Positions 30,950 to 42,019 of a DNA stretch of 64,000 nt are shown here, in pieces. Position 1 is the first letter of the stretch. Every line of letters starts with the position of its first letter. The translations under genes were made by a program, and so were the position numbers. The stretch spans positions 32,548-96,547 of the forward strand of contig JAOTOM010002260.1 of NCBI GenBank assembly GCA_034440615.1, given 5' to 3'. The notes beneath the pieces are model-generated. The model did not search any database. It worked only from the letters and a program-made list of their open reading frames with translations, and was not told the origin of the DNA. This DNA comes from Ashinkailepas kermadecensis (Eukaryota; Arthropoda; Thecostraca; Neolepadidae).

Positions 30950-33900
30950 AGTGGAATGCTGGCTAAAAATCATACTGGGGCCCATAAAAATAACATTGGG
31001 GCCCAAAAAAAGTCGCGCAGGAGCCTTGAAGATGACGCTTGTACCCCGAAAGCACACCAAAGCCACTGAAAATGACATTGGCGTCCAAAAGGTCGAGCAG
31101 GGGCCCTTGAAAATGACGCTGGGGGCCCCAAAATCACATTAAGGCCACTGAAAATCGCGTTGGAGGCCCCAAAACTCGCACTGGGGCCCCTAAAAATCAC
31201 ATTGGTGGCCCCAAAACTCGCGCGGGGGCCCCTGGAAATGATACTGGGGGCTCAAAAATCGCACCAAGGTCCCTGAAAATCACATTGGGGGTCCAATAAA
31301 TTGCACTGAGACCCATACAATCACATTGGGGGCCCCAAAAGTCCCGCAGGTGCCCCTGAAAATGATGCTGGGGTCCCCAGATCCCCCAAAGGCCCCTGCA
31401 GATCATATTTGGAGCCCAAAAAATCGCACTGGGACCCATAGAAAGAACATTGTGGGCCAAAAGTCATACAGGGGCCCCTGAAAATGATGCTGGGTGCCCA
31501 AAAATCGTACCGAAGCACCTGGAAATCACATTGAGGGCCACAAAAAGTCGTAACGGGATTCTTGAAAATCACGCTGGGTCCCAAACATCGCGCTGCTTCT
31601 ATCGCACTGGGACCCAAAAAAAGGCGCGTCGCATCCTTTGGAATTCACACTGTGGGACCAAAATGTTCCGCCGGAGCGCCCAAAGTCGTAGCCGGCCCAC
31701 AAAAATCCAATTTTTACCCGGAATGTCAGAGTGCGGCCACAAGAATTGTGTCAAAGGCCCACCCCCAAAAAAATGCGTAGGACCTCGGAAAAGAAGCGTG
31801 TCGGGGCACCGAAAAAAATGCACCGTAGACCCAAAGAATCGTACCGGGGCCAAACAATAATCAACAGGGGGCTTAAAAAATAGAACTCGACACCAAAAAA
31901 CATCACAATGGGGCTTCATCGAATCGACACGACCACCGGAAAATAAATTCAGAACAGGTCCCGAAGGAAAGTTCACTGAAGGGTGCCATCGACTTAAAAA
32001 AAAACTCGTTGAGCAGCCGTAGTGGCGTACCAAAGAGGCAAATCCCCCCCTCGTGAACGGGTAGACTCCTAAGAATCGCGCCAGGATCCCAAAAAATCGT
32101 CCCGAGGCCCATAATTCGCGTTGGGCCCCATAATTCGCGTAGCGGGCCCTAAATAAGTACAGTGGGCATACAAAAAATTCGCACCGGACCCGAAGATTTG
32201 CGCCGGGGTCCGCCAAGATCGCGCTGGGGCGCAGCTAAGTACAATGCGCCGCGCGAAGTCGCGCCGAGTCCCCCAAATATCGTGCTCGGGATCCACAATT
32301 CCCATCGGTAGTCCCAACAATTATTGTTGGAGCATCAGAAGTTCTCCTCGGGGCTCCCAAAAATTGGCGTCGATGGCCCCAAATAAGCACAGCGTGGCCC
32401 AAAAAATCGCATCGACATCCGACAAAAATCGAGCCGGGAGCCCTCGAAAATAAGGAGAGATTCCGAAAAATAAATATCTGAGCCAGGAAAATCGCTCCGG
32501 GCCACCAACATACCACCAGATGACGTTAAAAAAAATCGTGTATGGTCTCGAGAAAACGTACAAGAGCTCGGAAATAATTTGTCGCGGGAAACCAAAAATA
32601 TGACACCGATCCCGGGGCCGGAAAAATCAGGCCGGGACCCTGACTTAAAAAAAAATCAGAAGAAGTCACCAGAAATTGCGTCAAGCCCAGAAACATGGCG
32701 TCGGGTCCCCCGGAAAGTCGCGCCGGGACCCCGAGAAATTATACCGGAGCCCTCAATATCGTGCTTGATTCCTACAAATGTGCGTCAGGAGCCCCAAATA
32801 AACACAGCATGACCCAAGCACAAAAGGAGGCCGAAAATGCGCCGGGCCTACCAAAGCGTACCGAATCTTGCAAAAAGCTGCAGGGTCTTAAAACATGCGT
32901 TGCAGCTCAAAATATATACACCGGGAGCTCTAAAAGACCACAAGGGAGGCCATCAAAGCACACCGGGGTCTTGAGACAGCAAGAGGCCTAAAAAATCGGT
33001 TGGGTCCTCAAAAAGCGGCATGGTCCTAAAGAAGTAACAAAAAGATCGGGCACTAAATAAACACATTGGGGTCTTCGAAAACGCACCGATACCTAAAAAA
33101 TATCGTCGGTGCACAAAAAAAAGCAACACAACTCTTAAAACGCCGTGGTCTGAAACATGTGCCGGGCCCCTCACAAAAAATAATGGCTGCAGCCCTAAAA
33201 CACATTTGCAGACGAAGACAAACACAACTGGTCCAAAGAAGAACACCGAACCAGCGCCTCGGTTCGGTAACGAATCTGGGAGCATATTGAGCCAAAGACA
33301 TGAGGTGCATCAAAGCTCAGCGGGTCTCCGGATTTCTTAGACACCAAGAACATGTTGGAAGAAGAGAACTAATAATCGAATTGAATTAATCGTATTTTCC
33401 CAGCGAACCCCCATCCGAAGCATTCCACACATCAAATATGGAACAAAACTACAAGCGGCCGCCTCGGTAGCTCACTTGGTTAGAGCGCTGGCCTGCACTA
33501 GTCTCGCTTGTCCTGGCAAGACAGGGTTCGAGTCGCTTTACGCGCCCGCATTTAGTCCCCGACTGGCAGGGTCAGTTGGTAACTGGCCCGATAAGGTCGG
33601 GGATGAGTTACCGCGATGGCCGTGTCGGTGCATTGATGGCACGTTAAAATTTCGGGCAAAATTCTGCCGTTGAACTGGAATGCATGGTTCCGGTGGTAGG
33701 GCCAGGGTTCACGCAACAAGCTCTGTTTGCAACAGAATCCTGGTCCATAAAGCCACCCCAGCAAGAATTCGGACTCAATTAAAAAAAAATAGTATCATGT
33801 GACAGCAATTAACAAAACGTGGGAGGCCCAGCAGAAACCGGTAAATCGCAGGTGGTGTGTGGAATGCGCTGAATGCGCGAGACGAGTGTGCACGTGCATG

Positions 33901-34268
33901 AATGTTAGCGTTTTGGCGACCGGGCGTTATTAACTGGAATGCCTGAAATTGGAAAATTTTACATTTCTTAGTAATTTCTACACATGTAATTTCTGCAATG
34001 TGAGGTGAATTATCAAGGAATACCAAAAAGAAAAACCTTCGAACAAGATGGGGGGTTAGGGGTGAAATCCGATGACTCAGAAACCATGGTGGTAGATTGG
34101 GCCCCCTCCACAGGGCAATTCAGTTGGTCACTACTTATTTATTTGATAAATAAAAAGGAGTCCCTTTGAAAAAAAATACTGGTCGAAATCCGGGCTTTTT
34201 GTTCAAATGGGGGTAGGTGGTCCCCTCCAAATCCGTTACCCCTAGCGCAAATCCTTGGTACGCCACTG
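30950..34268 (+). mobile_element. GGCCCC ~21-bp array transposon-like element, copy P
   Basis: 30950-33290 is a highly degenerate tandem array with average period about 21 bp (GGCCCCTGAAAATCACATTG alternating with GGCCCCAAAACTCGCACTG), each unit with an A-tract. A non-repeat island at about 31865-32040 (GAACTCGACACC, GGGTGCCATCGACTT) is shared with 47800-47950 and 59730-59860, both inverted. After the array, 33290-34268 is unique sequence that matches the reverse complement of 45900-46560 throughout (GAGGTGCATCAAAGCTCAGC, GAACTAATNATCGAAT, CAGTTGGTCACTA). It ends TTGGTACGCCACTG, matching the terminus CAGTGACGTACC at 45900. The shared terminus suggests a non-autonomous DNA transposon. The left end is not defined. 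The element carries the SINE at 33456-33791. Confidence 0.75.
33456..33791 (+). mobile_element. tRNA-derived SINE with defined insertion site
   Basis: The tRNA-like head has box A TAGCTCACTTGG (33468-33479) and box B GGTTCGAGTCG (33525-33535). A body follows with a CCCCGAC...GTCGGGG stem (about 33557-33602), then a tail AATTAAAAAAAAAT. The homologous GGCCCC-element copy at 46.3-46.4 kb (inverted) lacks these ~335 bp and reads straight from AAGTCT to ATCATGTGG, so this is an insertion into the element. It is not a functional tRNA gene, because the head lacks a matching acceptor stem and runs into a body and A-rich tail. Confidence 0.8.
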
Positions 34269-34626
34269 GGCCAGACTATAACACCAAGATGTACAAATGC
34301 ATGTGTATGACCATATCACACCCTTGTAACCGAGCATATTACAGCATTCCCCCGTAACCTCAACCCCGTTACCAGTGTCAGTGCTCTACCGGTAAGAGTA
34401 TGCATGGGGTGGAATGAAGCAGCCGTCGTGAGCGATGTAAACAAAAAATTCGATCCATGTTTCGTAGCGTTTCTAAACTCAAGTAGCGGAACAAATGTTC
34501 TCGATACTGAAATGGGCCACTCGTCACCAACGTCAAACGAAAACCTTGCAGATGCACACTTGCTGCCTGTATTAACACAGGTGCACACTCGCTACGTGGA
34601 TTATCAATCTTGAAGTCGTACTGAGG

Positions 34627-34759
34627 GTGCGAGACTGCATAACCGTCTATGGAAAGAAGCCGGTAGACGTGGACGGGGGGAAAGCAATGCTAGAAACAAA
34701 ACCTGGCCACATGCGAGCAAGCGTGGTTTCTGCGAAGGAGAAGGCCGGAATAACAGCAG
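34627..34759 (+). other. candidate exon ending at a consensus splice donor
   Basis: An open frame (GHMRASVVSAKEKAGITA at its end) runs to ACAGCAG followed by GTAAGTAC, a near-perfect donor. The product is not recognised and no acceptor was identified upstream. Confidence 0.2.
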
Positions 34760-34869
34760 GTAAGTACAGCACAATATATCAAATTTGCACTACTCTCTGT
34801 CTGGCGGTCCGATTCCCTGGTATCACTGAATTGAAATGGTTTTAATTTATCGTGCAATAAATGTACTGC

Positions 34870-35152
34870 ATGTGTACTATTTTGCTGTTGTTGTACTAGT
34901 CTCTGTAGCCGTTCTAATAAGTATCCATTGCTGTTGTCTTTGCGGATTTGTGAAAGCGTTTGATCCACCAGGTATTTCATGATGATCCGCCTTCACCTGC
35001 GCAAAAGCCTGAAGCTGATCCAGATTTGCGGTTCCTTGCGTCGTACCTTCCATGAAGACCGAAAAGCTTCTCTGGCATTCAACTAGGTGCTGTCCACAGA
35101 CCCAAACCATGAATGCAGCTTGGGCCACGCGCAATCGTGCTTCAACATCCAT
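34870..35152 (-). other. candidate coding fragment, unrecognised helical protein
   Basis: A minus frame begins MDVEARLRVAQAAFMVWVCG and runs, with ordinary-looking amino-acid composition, to about KADHHE. There a second frame carries on as MKYLVDQTLSQIRKDNSNGY through a glutamine-rich stretch (RLQRLVQQQQN). GCGCAG followed by GTGAAG near 34998 could be a donor, or a frameshift could join the two frames. It is not low-complexity or repeat-derived, unlike most open frames here. I do not recognise the protein. It may be a first exon or a pseudogene. Confidence 0.3.
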
Positions 35153-35639
35153 CTCTGTATCAGCTATACACCAATCGTTCTAGTCAATGCTCCTGCCACC
35201 AAAATCCTTCGAGTTCACAGATACACCGATTCACTATCTCCTCCCAACATCTAACCACGTGGATCACTGATGATACCTTTCGCCTGTGTGCGCCGTTGCT
35301 TGAAGCAGGTGCGTCAGAAGCGCCCCAAAAATCCCAAAATATTCGGCACTTTTCACCACGTTGCGTCAGCCGCCAAATTGCAAATATCCAATTAGGTGGC
35401 TGCCTTGCTCTTGTAAACTGGCCGCGCGATCGGAACTTTTGCGAATCGACGGGATCAGAAATTTTCGTTTACTGCTGACCTGCTCATGTAAACGAGGTAG
35501 ATGTTTTATATGTCCTATATGTTTTTATGGTAAAATACGTATGCATCCTCACCCCCAAAAGGTAAGTGCCTGCGAAATAGGCAAGGTAGTCGTTATAGTA
35601 CAAGTCAAGGATAGTATAAGACTTGTCTTCTCTTGTCTG

Positions 35640-36310
35640 AAGGGGCACCATTTCTTCGGTGGGGCGCCACCGCGAAAGTACTTGAAGGCAGGGGCGGATA
35701 CTGGAGTGGCACTGAGGACATGTGCCCCCATGGAAATTGACGCCATTCGGCCGGGAAATCGCTCCACTCCCTGAAGGCTCAAGTGCATCACCATGGACTT
35801 TTTCGGCAGAGGCGCCCCTCTCAGAAGAAAGGGCGCCCTTTCAGTGTGCTCGAGTGCATCCCCTCGATTTATTTGGTTAGGGGCGTCCCTTGGAATGAAA
35901 AGGCTTCAGTGTGCTTGAGTGAACACCTCCGAATTTTTCAGCCAGAGGCGCACCTTGGAAGTTAAAGGCGTCTCTCCGGGAAGGTCCGAGTGCATCCCCC
36001 CTCCCCCCCTCCAACTCCTAATTTTTGCAGTTAGAGGCACCCCTCCAGAGGTCAAGTTCCCTCATGAAAATGTATGGACCCCTCCTGCGTGGAGGGTTGT
36101 CTTTTCCTTCTGAGGGGAGCCTCTGGCCAAAAAATCGACGGTGTCTATTCGAGCGCACCGAAGAGGCGCATTTTTTCTCACGAAGAGGCGTTTCTTACTA
36201 AAAAATAAATAAGGTGATTCACTCGAGCCTTCCCGGATGTGCGCCTTTTCCCGGCCGGAGGAGCTGCCACCTTCTATGGGAGGGGGAACATGCCTCCAGT
36301 TCTCTCCGCC
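35640..36310 (+). mobile_element. GGCGCC-rich interspersed element, long copy
   Basis: Starts with GGGGCACCATTTCTTCGGTG and GGGGCGCCACCGCGAAAGTA, like 39110-39160 and 52630-52670. An AGGGGCGGATACTGG end motif lies at about 35692. About seven spaced GAGGCGCC-type blocks follow, each with a GAGTGCATCCCC-like spacer, roughly 85 bp apart. It is non-coding. Confidence 0.6.
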
Positions 36311-36499
36311 TGACTCCTGCATCTGCAAGCCGGCAGGTGGCCGCATTCAGGCTATCACAGCTTTCTCATTTCTCCGGAGAAGCAGACCTCTAGCCGACGC
36401 AGACGAACTGTGCGCTTCGGTTTGCTGGAATACAAGTAGACTGCACAAACGTGACCTGCTGGTAGGAAGCCTTTCTTTATCTATCACCAGGCAAGTGCG

Positions 36500-37060
36500 G
36501 ATGTTATCACAGCCCAGATGCCCAGTTTCGTGACCCTTATTGACACCCTGAGCCGAGGGTTAGCGCAATCACGAGCGGACCTCCTGGAAGCCCTATTGCC
36601 CCGCCAGCAGCTCAGAGACCAGAAGCCGTCCCAGCTGCTCCTACGGATGCACTCCGAACTGGGAACAGGAGATTCCTCACACGTCCATGAGCTGTTGAAG
36701 ATTATTTATTCAACGGCTGCCACAGGCAGCTTCGGCAGCATTATCGCTGCTGTCAGAGGAAGCTCCCCTGGGCCAACTGGCCACCGCAGCTGACAGATTC
36801 CTAGAAGTCTCAGCTTTAAGCCTGGTGTCAGCAATGGCGGCAGGATACTCAGCAGAGCAGACGGTGCCAGTCGGCGCAGTGTCTCAGGACACCAGTACGT
36901 TGGCCACACTACAGGGCATAGTGGCGACGTTAACGGTGACGGTGACCTGGGTGACAGGTGACCAGAGTGAACGGGCGGACGTCACTAGTCCCAGGGCCAT
37001 CGACGGGGCCAGCGGCAGGGCCAACGGCGCTCCTGTTCCGCCGCAGCCCGCAGTTTTATT
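36500..37060 (+). pseudogene. Ty3/gypsy-type retrotransposon gag relic
   Basis: The first frame (about 36518-36697) reads SRADLLEALLPRQQLRDQKP and then SQLLLRMHSELG. This is the helical capsid region typical of arthropod gypsy-type Gag (the family pattern has LGDRKPSQLLRxM). The frame then shifts by one base near 36697-36705 to LFIQRLPQAASAALSLLSEE, then ATAADRFLEVS, again family-typical (LWLQRLP and LAELADRI). It continues as Ala/Val/Thr-rich sequence to about 37060. There is no zinc knuckle, protease, reverse transcriptase or LTR nearby, so this is a truncated, dead fragment. The assignment rests on remembered family motifs. Confidence 0.65.
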
Positions 37061-37169
37061 GCTTTTTGCTGCATTCCCATTTTCATTTAATATTGAGGGG
37101 TGGCAAATTCACTTTTGGATGGGAAAATTCAACACTGTGGGCACACGTCCCTCCAAAAGTATACAAAAC

Positions 37170-39600
37170 ACCACCACTGAGTATTGGTATTGGCATTCAG
37201 CGACGGGCTTATGGTATTTCGAATCGATTACCACGAATTCCTGTGCTAGACTCGCTGGAAGCAACTACACAGATCTCACATGACAACTTTAACAGTTAAG
37301 TTCCAATGCAAACCGGTTTTTCGGTCGCCTCACATTTTTTCATTTTGACCCAAACCTGCCCAAATCTGGTATCAAGCGATAGCCTGTGGTGAACCATCGT
37401 GTAACATTTCAAACCGGGGCATGTCAAGATCAAGCTTCAAGGTCAAAGGTTAGCTTGATTTATTAAATGGCGATTCTGAAACGATAGCGATCGAACGCGA
37501 GGTTCGGTCCATGTCACGTCAATTTTCATCAAATGGGCGTCATTCGACTTAGCTTGTTATGTCATACGGTATGCGAAAGTTGAGCAATCGAATCATTTTT
37601 CAAGGTCAGAGCCAAAGCTGACCTTTCGGTCGCCTCGCATTTTTTCCCGTTTTCGCTCAAACCTACCCGAATCTGGTATTGAGCGATAGCCCGTGGTGAA
37701 CACTCAAGTAACATTTCAACCCGAGACATGTCAAGAACAAACGTTTGATTGAGTTCTTCGATAGCCTCGCGTTTCGTCGCTATGGCTTCAATTTGCGGGA
37801 AATAGATGCCATTCGACTTCGCTTGTTGTGCGGCGTCAGAAAGCTGATAATTCGAAATAATCTCGACGTTCAAAAGTACGGCTGACTTCTTCGGTCGCCT
37901 GGCATTTTTTTTCATTTTCGCCCAAGCCTACCCAGGTTCACCATCAAGCGATAGTCCATGGTGAACCCTCGAGTAACATTTTTGAAACAGGGATATGCCA
38001 AGGTCAAACCTCAAGGTAAAAGGCTAGTTTGAATTTTTCGAAGTCGTCGCGATTCGTCACTATGGGTTCAATTTGCACCAAGTGGATGTCATTCGATGTG
38101 GCTTGTTGTGCCGTATTATAAAGTTAGGAAATCGAACTAATTTCAAAGGTCAAAGGTCAAGCCGATTTCTGCGGTCACCTCGAATTTTTTATTCGCTTTA
38201 ACCTACCCACACCTGGTATCAGGCAATACTAGCCCGTGGTGAACCTCGAGTAACATTTCAAACAGGGACATGTCAATGTCAAACCACAAGATCAAAAGTT
38301 GGCCTAAATTATTTGAAGTCCTCGCGCCTCGTCACTATGCCTTCAATTTCTATGAAGTGTGTGTCATTTAAGGTGCCGTGAGGTACTCTAGCAAACTATT
38401 CGGAAATCAATTTTGTTTTCAAAGGTCAAATGTACAATTCATTTCTTTGGTCGCCCCGCGTTTTTTCGTTTTCTCCCAAAGCTACCATGTTTGGTATCAG
38501 GAGATGGCCCGTGGGCAACACTCGAGTAGCATTTCAAACCAGGAAATATCAGGTCAAACCTCAAGGTCAAAGGTTAGGTTGATATTTTTCGAAGTCTTCG
38601 CGTTTCGTCGCTATGGCTTCAATTTGCATTATGTGGGTGTCATTCGACGTGGCTTGCCGTACGGTTGAAAGTTGAGAATATCAGAATATCAGAAAGTTGA
38701 GATAGGGAAATAATTTCGAAGGTGTCGAAGATCCGGTGTGTGTACAATGACTGAGTGCAATAGGAACAGGAGGAGCAAATATATTCTTGTTTGCAGCCGT
38801 TGTAATAGCAGGCACTCATGTCCTATATGACTAGGAGCTGCCCCAAGACATCCGTCATAACCTGCTCGGGAGGCGCTCTCATTGCTGGTTTTTAATATAC
38901 ATTGCCACATTGCTATTTGGACATATAAAATATAGAACCGTTTTTTCAAGTTGTCGCTTTCTTCTTAGTGGTTCAATGGAAGTTGCCAAATTTGCAAGAG
39001 AAGCCATATGTGAATGAGCACTATTTTAAAACCAGCCGGAGTTCATAATCGCGAGAGAGCAATGTTGTAATCAGGGGTGGATGCAGGAATTATCATGGGG
39101 TCACTTGTCTGGAGGGGCACCATTTCTTTTTGGAGGGGCGGCACTGCGAAAGTACCTGGAGAGGCGCCTGTGGCTAAAAAATTCGAGGCTGTGGTGCACT
39201 CGGGCCTTCCCGGAGAGGCGCCTTTGCTTCCAAGGGGCGCCTTTTTCTCTCAGAGAGGCGCCTCTGTCTGAAAAAAAATAGAGGGGTACACTCAAGCCTT
39301 CTCAAAGAAGCGCCTATTTCCAGCCGGAGAACCCACCTTCCATGTGGGGGTGGGGGGTGCACGTGCCCCAAGTGATCCACCCTTTATCCGCCCCTGGCTG
39401 TCATTGCATGGAAATGTGTCCCCGTAAAACAGGAAAGCATGGAAAGGTCAGTGTATGTCCATATTTACTGGAACAAGACCATTGTGAAATATTTTCTGTT
39501 TTCCAGCTACAAGAGGTCAACGTTTAGCGTAACTGGAGCATTGGTTTATGTGATTGTGAAATCTGACCCAGTACATACGACATAAAGCTAGGTGTTTATA
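37170..39600 (+). repeat. ~2.4-kb interspersed repeat with five internal modules, copy 1
   Basis: Homologous in the same orientation to 50640-52920. The first 1.6 kb consists of five degenerate modules 265-305 bp long. Each has TCGGTCGCCTCGCATTTTTT, a TCTGGTATCAAGCGATAGCC block, CATTTCAAACCGGGACATGT and CAAGGTCAAAGGTTAG. A single-copy part (38690-39070) and a small TIR element (39072-39397) follow, then a tail ending CCAGTACATACGACATAAAG. No coding capacity is visible. AGGTCAAAGGTCA, a canonical DR1 nuclear-receptor motif, occurs near 38147. Confidence 0.8.
39072..39397 (+). mobile_element. GGCGCC-rich MITE-like element with terminal inverted repeats
   Basis: The left end is AGGGGTGGATGCAGGAATT and the right end is GGATCCACC...TTATCCGCCCCTG, which reads CAGGGGCGGATAAAGG in reverse, so the ends form imperfect inverted repeats. 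The interior has GAGGCGCC blocks separated by GAGGCTGTGGTGCACTCGGG and similar. A related copy sits at the same place in the second large repeat (52577-52800), so this element entered before the larger unit was copied, or is a native part of it. Confidence 0.6.
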
Positions 39601-40256
39601 GGCAGTGACAGGGAATGAAACTTGCTAATTTTGGCGGAACCTTTTCCACAAAATGTCATTTTTAACGATTGCAAATCTGAAAACCACACCTTGGAAATGA
39701 CGTGGTTCAAATCCAAGGATTTTTTAGGGCTTGCCTCTTTATCCTGCCCAAACTTACCGGTTTGTCCCCCCCCCCTCTCCATACAATTTCAAAACCGTGG
39801 CTACACCCATGGGCTGAGTGGCCACCATGATCCGGTAATTATCTTCCCGGAAGTTTTGCCCACGCCAGGGCTCCACATTTGTCTCGGTAGCGACTATATC
39901 CGTGCTGCGTAGTGCTTCGTGAACTGTGCATGTCCGAATTCGGTTGAAGCGGATTTCATATGCATGCTGGCCGTGTTCAAATATGCATTGCCAACAGCGG
40001 ATGGCAACTACATTCCTGCACTCCAAACGACTCTCAGCTGGTGCTCCAGTGTGGCCTCTGGAGATCACTCGCCAATCGTGGCCCAGCAAACTGACCATGA
40101 TTCTGGCCATTTCGTGTGCAGGGTCAACTGTGGGGTCACCCCGCCACCTGGTAATGAGCAGGTGTCTGAGAAACAGGCGCAAGGTGTGGTGGTAGCAGGA
40201 ACTGGCGGGGGGTGGGCTCCACTGCTCCGCGGCTGCGTTAGCTGAGGTAACAGAGG
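39601..40256. other. unassigned DNA
   Basis: No gene or repeat recognised. Several overlapping open frames on both strands (for example 39754-40182 minus) lack known motifs. Confidence 0.35.
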
Positions 40257-40425
40257 CGTAATTCGGCCAACAGAGGTGGGTGGATAGCTGAGGGACCAGG
40301 GGGTAACTCGGTCAGACCAACAGAGGTGGGTGGGTAGCTGAGGGACCAGGGGGTAACTCGGCCAGACAACAGAGGTGGGTGACTCGACCAGGGGGTAACT
40401 CGACCAAACCAGCAGAGGTGGGCGC
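40257..40425. repeat. 50-bp tandem repeat, about 3.3 copies
   Basis: The unit is CAGAGGTGGGTGGGTAGCTG, AGGGACCAGG, GGGTAACTCGGTCAGACCAA. The third copy has an internal deletion. Confidence 0.88.
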
Positions 40426-40639
40426 AGAGACGCTGCTGATAGAGCTCGGTCTCCCGAAGGTGACTGTCGCTGTGTGCTGCCGTCCTCCGCACGGTCATGT
40501 GTCATTAGCAAATATTTGTCTTTGTTTTTCATTGCTGGCTGACGTAATGCTGGCGTTGGCGTAATACCTCAGCCTGTCCGAAATTCAGTGGAATTGTGTA
40601 GGAACTAATGAGTTCGCCAAGCAGTCCTTTGTCAGAAAC

Positions 40640-40975
40640 ATCACTGTGCTATTCGATGTATTGGTTTGTGCAATTTAACCGGATTAAGCCAACTTGTGCA
40701 TGCCGCCGCAGACAGTATTAACGTGCTCGACCTTGTGTTTTCTCGGTCTTCATCAAACGTGTCTGCTCACCATCGTACCAGTGCAATTCTGCAACCCCTT
40801 GTGCAACACATTCTGATCGTCATGATGTGGCGATCGCATTCCATGTCCCCATAACCACCTCTTTCCTAGCCAGTATGGATCGAGCTCTGAATTATAACAG
40901 AGCTGACTTTGATGAGTTGCGCTAGTCATTCCACAACTTCAATCGAGATATATTGAACGACAAAAATGGAGGAGT
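40640..40975 (+). pseudogene. LINE endonuclease C-terminal fragment
   Basis: One frame reads LTGLSQLVHAAADSINVLDL then VFSRSSSN, the typical pattern near the end of LINE AP-endonucleases (family form LxQLVxxPTRxxNxLDLVFS). After a frameshift near 40790 it reads SDRHDVAIAFHVPITTSFLA (the SDHxxV/I catalytic His region, here SDRHDV) and then RALNYNRADFDELR before a stop at about 40929. Reverse transcriptase sequence does not follow, so both ends are truncated. Clade is uncertain. Confidence 0.65.
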
Positions 40976-41170
40976 GTAACTTTGCATACGCTATTGGAGA
41001 TCACCGGCCCCCTCAATCATGGATTTGTCTCCCCCCTCCTCCAATCGGGCTGAAGCTTAACCATTAGGCCTATGGGCATTCACTAGATACAAGTGGGTTT
41101 TGGAGCAGATTAGGCCATCGAAAAGGTCACTTCCCCTTCCCCAAACCAATTTCACAAAGTGCCACCCATG
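40976..41170 (+). repeat. interspersed repeat, copy 2 of the 625-845 family
   Basis: Shares CCCCCTCAATCAT, GGATTTG, CACTAGATACAAGTGG and TTCACAAAGTG followed by CCACCCATG with the copy at 625-845, in order and orientation. Confidence 0.5.
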
Positions 41171-42019
41171 TAAAGATGCATACGATATTGTTTCATTGCT
41201 CCATGACTTTGTGGAGGAGGCTATTAGAGACCGGATTCCTTATGTAACACTAAAAAGAAACGGTTCCCTCCTGGTGTCAACTCAGAGGCAAGGCATGCAC
41301 TACGTGTTAAGCAGGCTGCAATTGCGCGAATGAAACGTCAGCCGGGCGATGATATAATTAGAACATATTTTTTTCAGCCAAGCGAACTGAACTTATAGTG
41401 GCTGCTAGCTGCAAGTAATATTTGGAAGGCTTAGTTGGAACTATCGCAGCAAACACAGAATGTGTCTGGTTATTTCCAAAATGTCCTTGGAAGCTATGAC
41501 TGAAGGCATTTCTGTGCTTGAATCTGCCAACAGCCCCGTGACATGTGATGGTATGTACATGAGTAAAATGTGCTGACTGGCACAATTTCGGCAGGATTGT
41601 TCTGCCCACAGCCAGGGTCCACAACCGTCCCAATGGTCCACAGCCATCCCGAAATTGGTGTGGATCATGGAATACACATGAACAATTATGTTGTGACTTA
41701 GGTTGTGGTGATGAAGACCGGATGCGCAGCCAGGGGGCGGAGCCCGGTCCTCCTCCCCTCACCCAACCCATCTGGTTGCACCTGGGGGAGGGGTGCTTGT
41801 GTGGCGTCTTCACATTTATCTGTAAGTCAAGTTTCCTCGTCATGCAGCAATATCTGCCTCTTGCTAGATACCTCGGGATATCGTGTCGCATTAGCAACAC
41901 TGTGATTCAGCAACGTATGTTCTTCATCTGTTCGACACATAATTTGTATCTCAGTCTACAGAGCATTGCTTCTGATTGTGTATTCTGATGACGTTAACGA
42001 TAGTTACCAGCTACCATGC
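41171..42019. other. unassigned DNA
   Basis: Open frames on both strands (for example 41358-41900 minus) show no family motif. No tandem array is present. Confidence 0.35.

Larger units (their letters stand above)
34269..35639. other. mostly unassigned DNA with two weak exon candidates
   Basis: No repeat family recognised. On the plus strand a consensus donor, CAG then GTAAGTAC, at 34757-34767 ends an open stretch from 34627. On the minus strand a frame lies at 35152-34877 (see next entry). Confidence 0.3.

Noticed and set aside
33456..33540. Functional tRNA gene
   Set aside because: Box A and B are present, but the sequence runs into a SINE body and an A-rich tail, no acceptor stem closes, and the paralogous site at 46 kb lacks the whole 335 bp.
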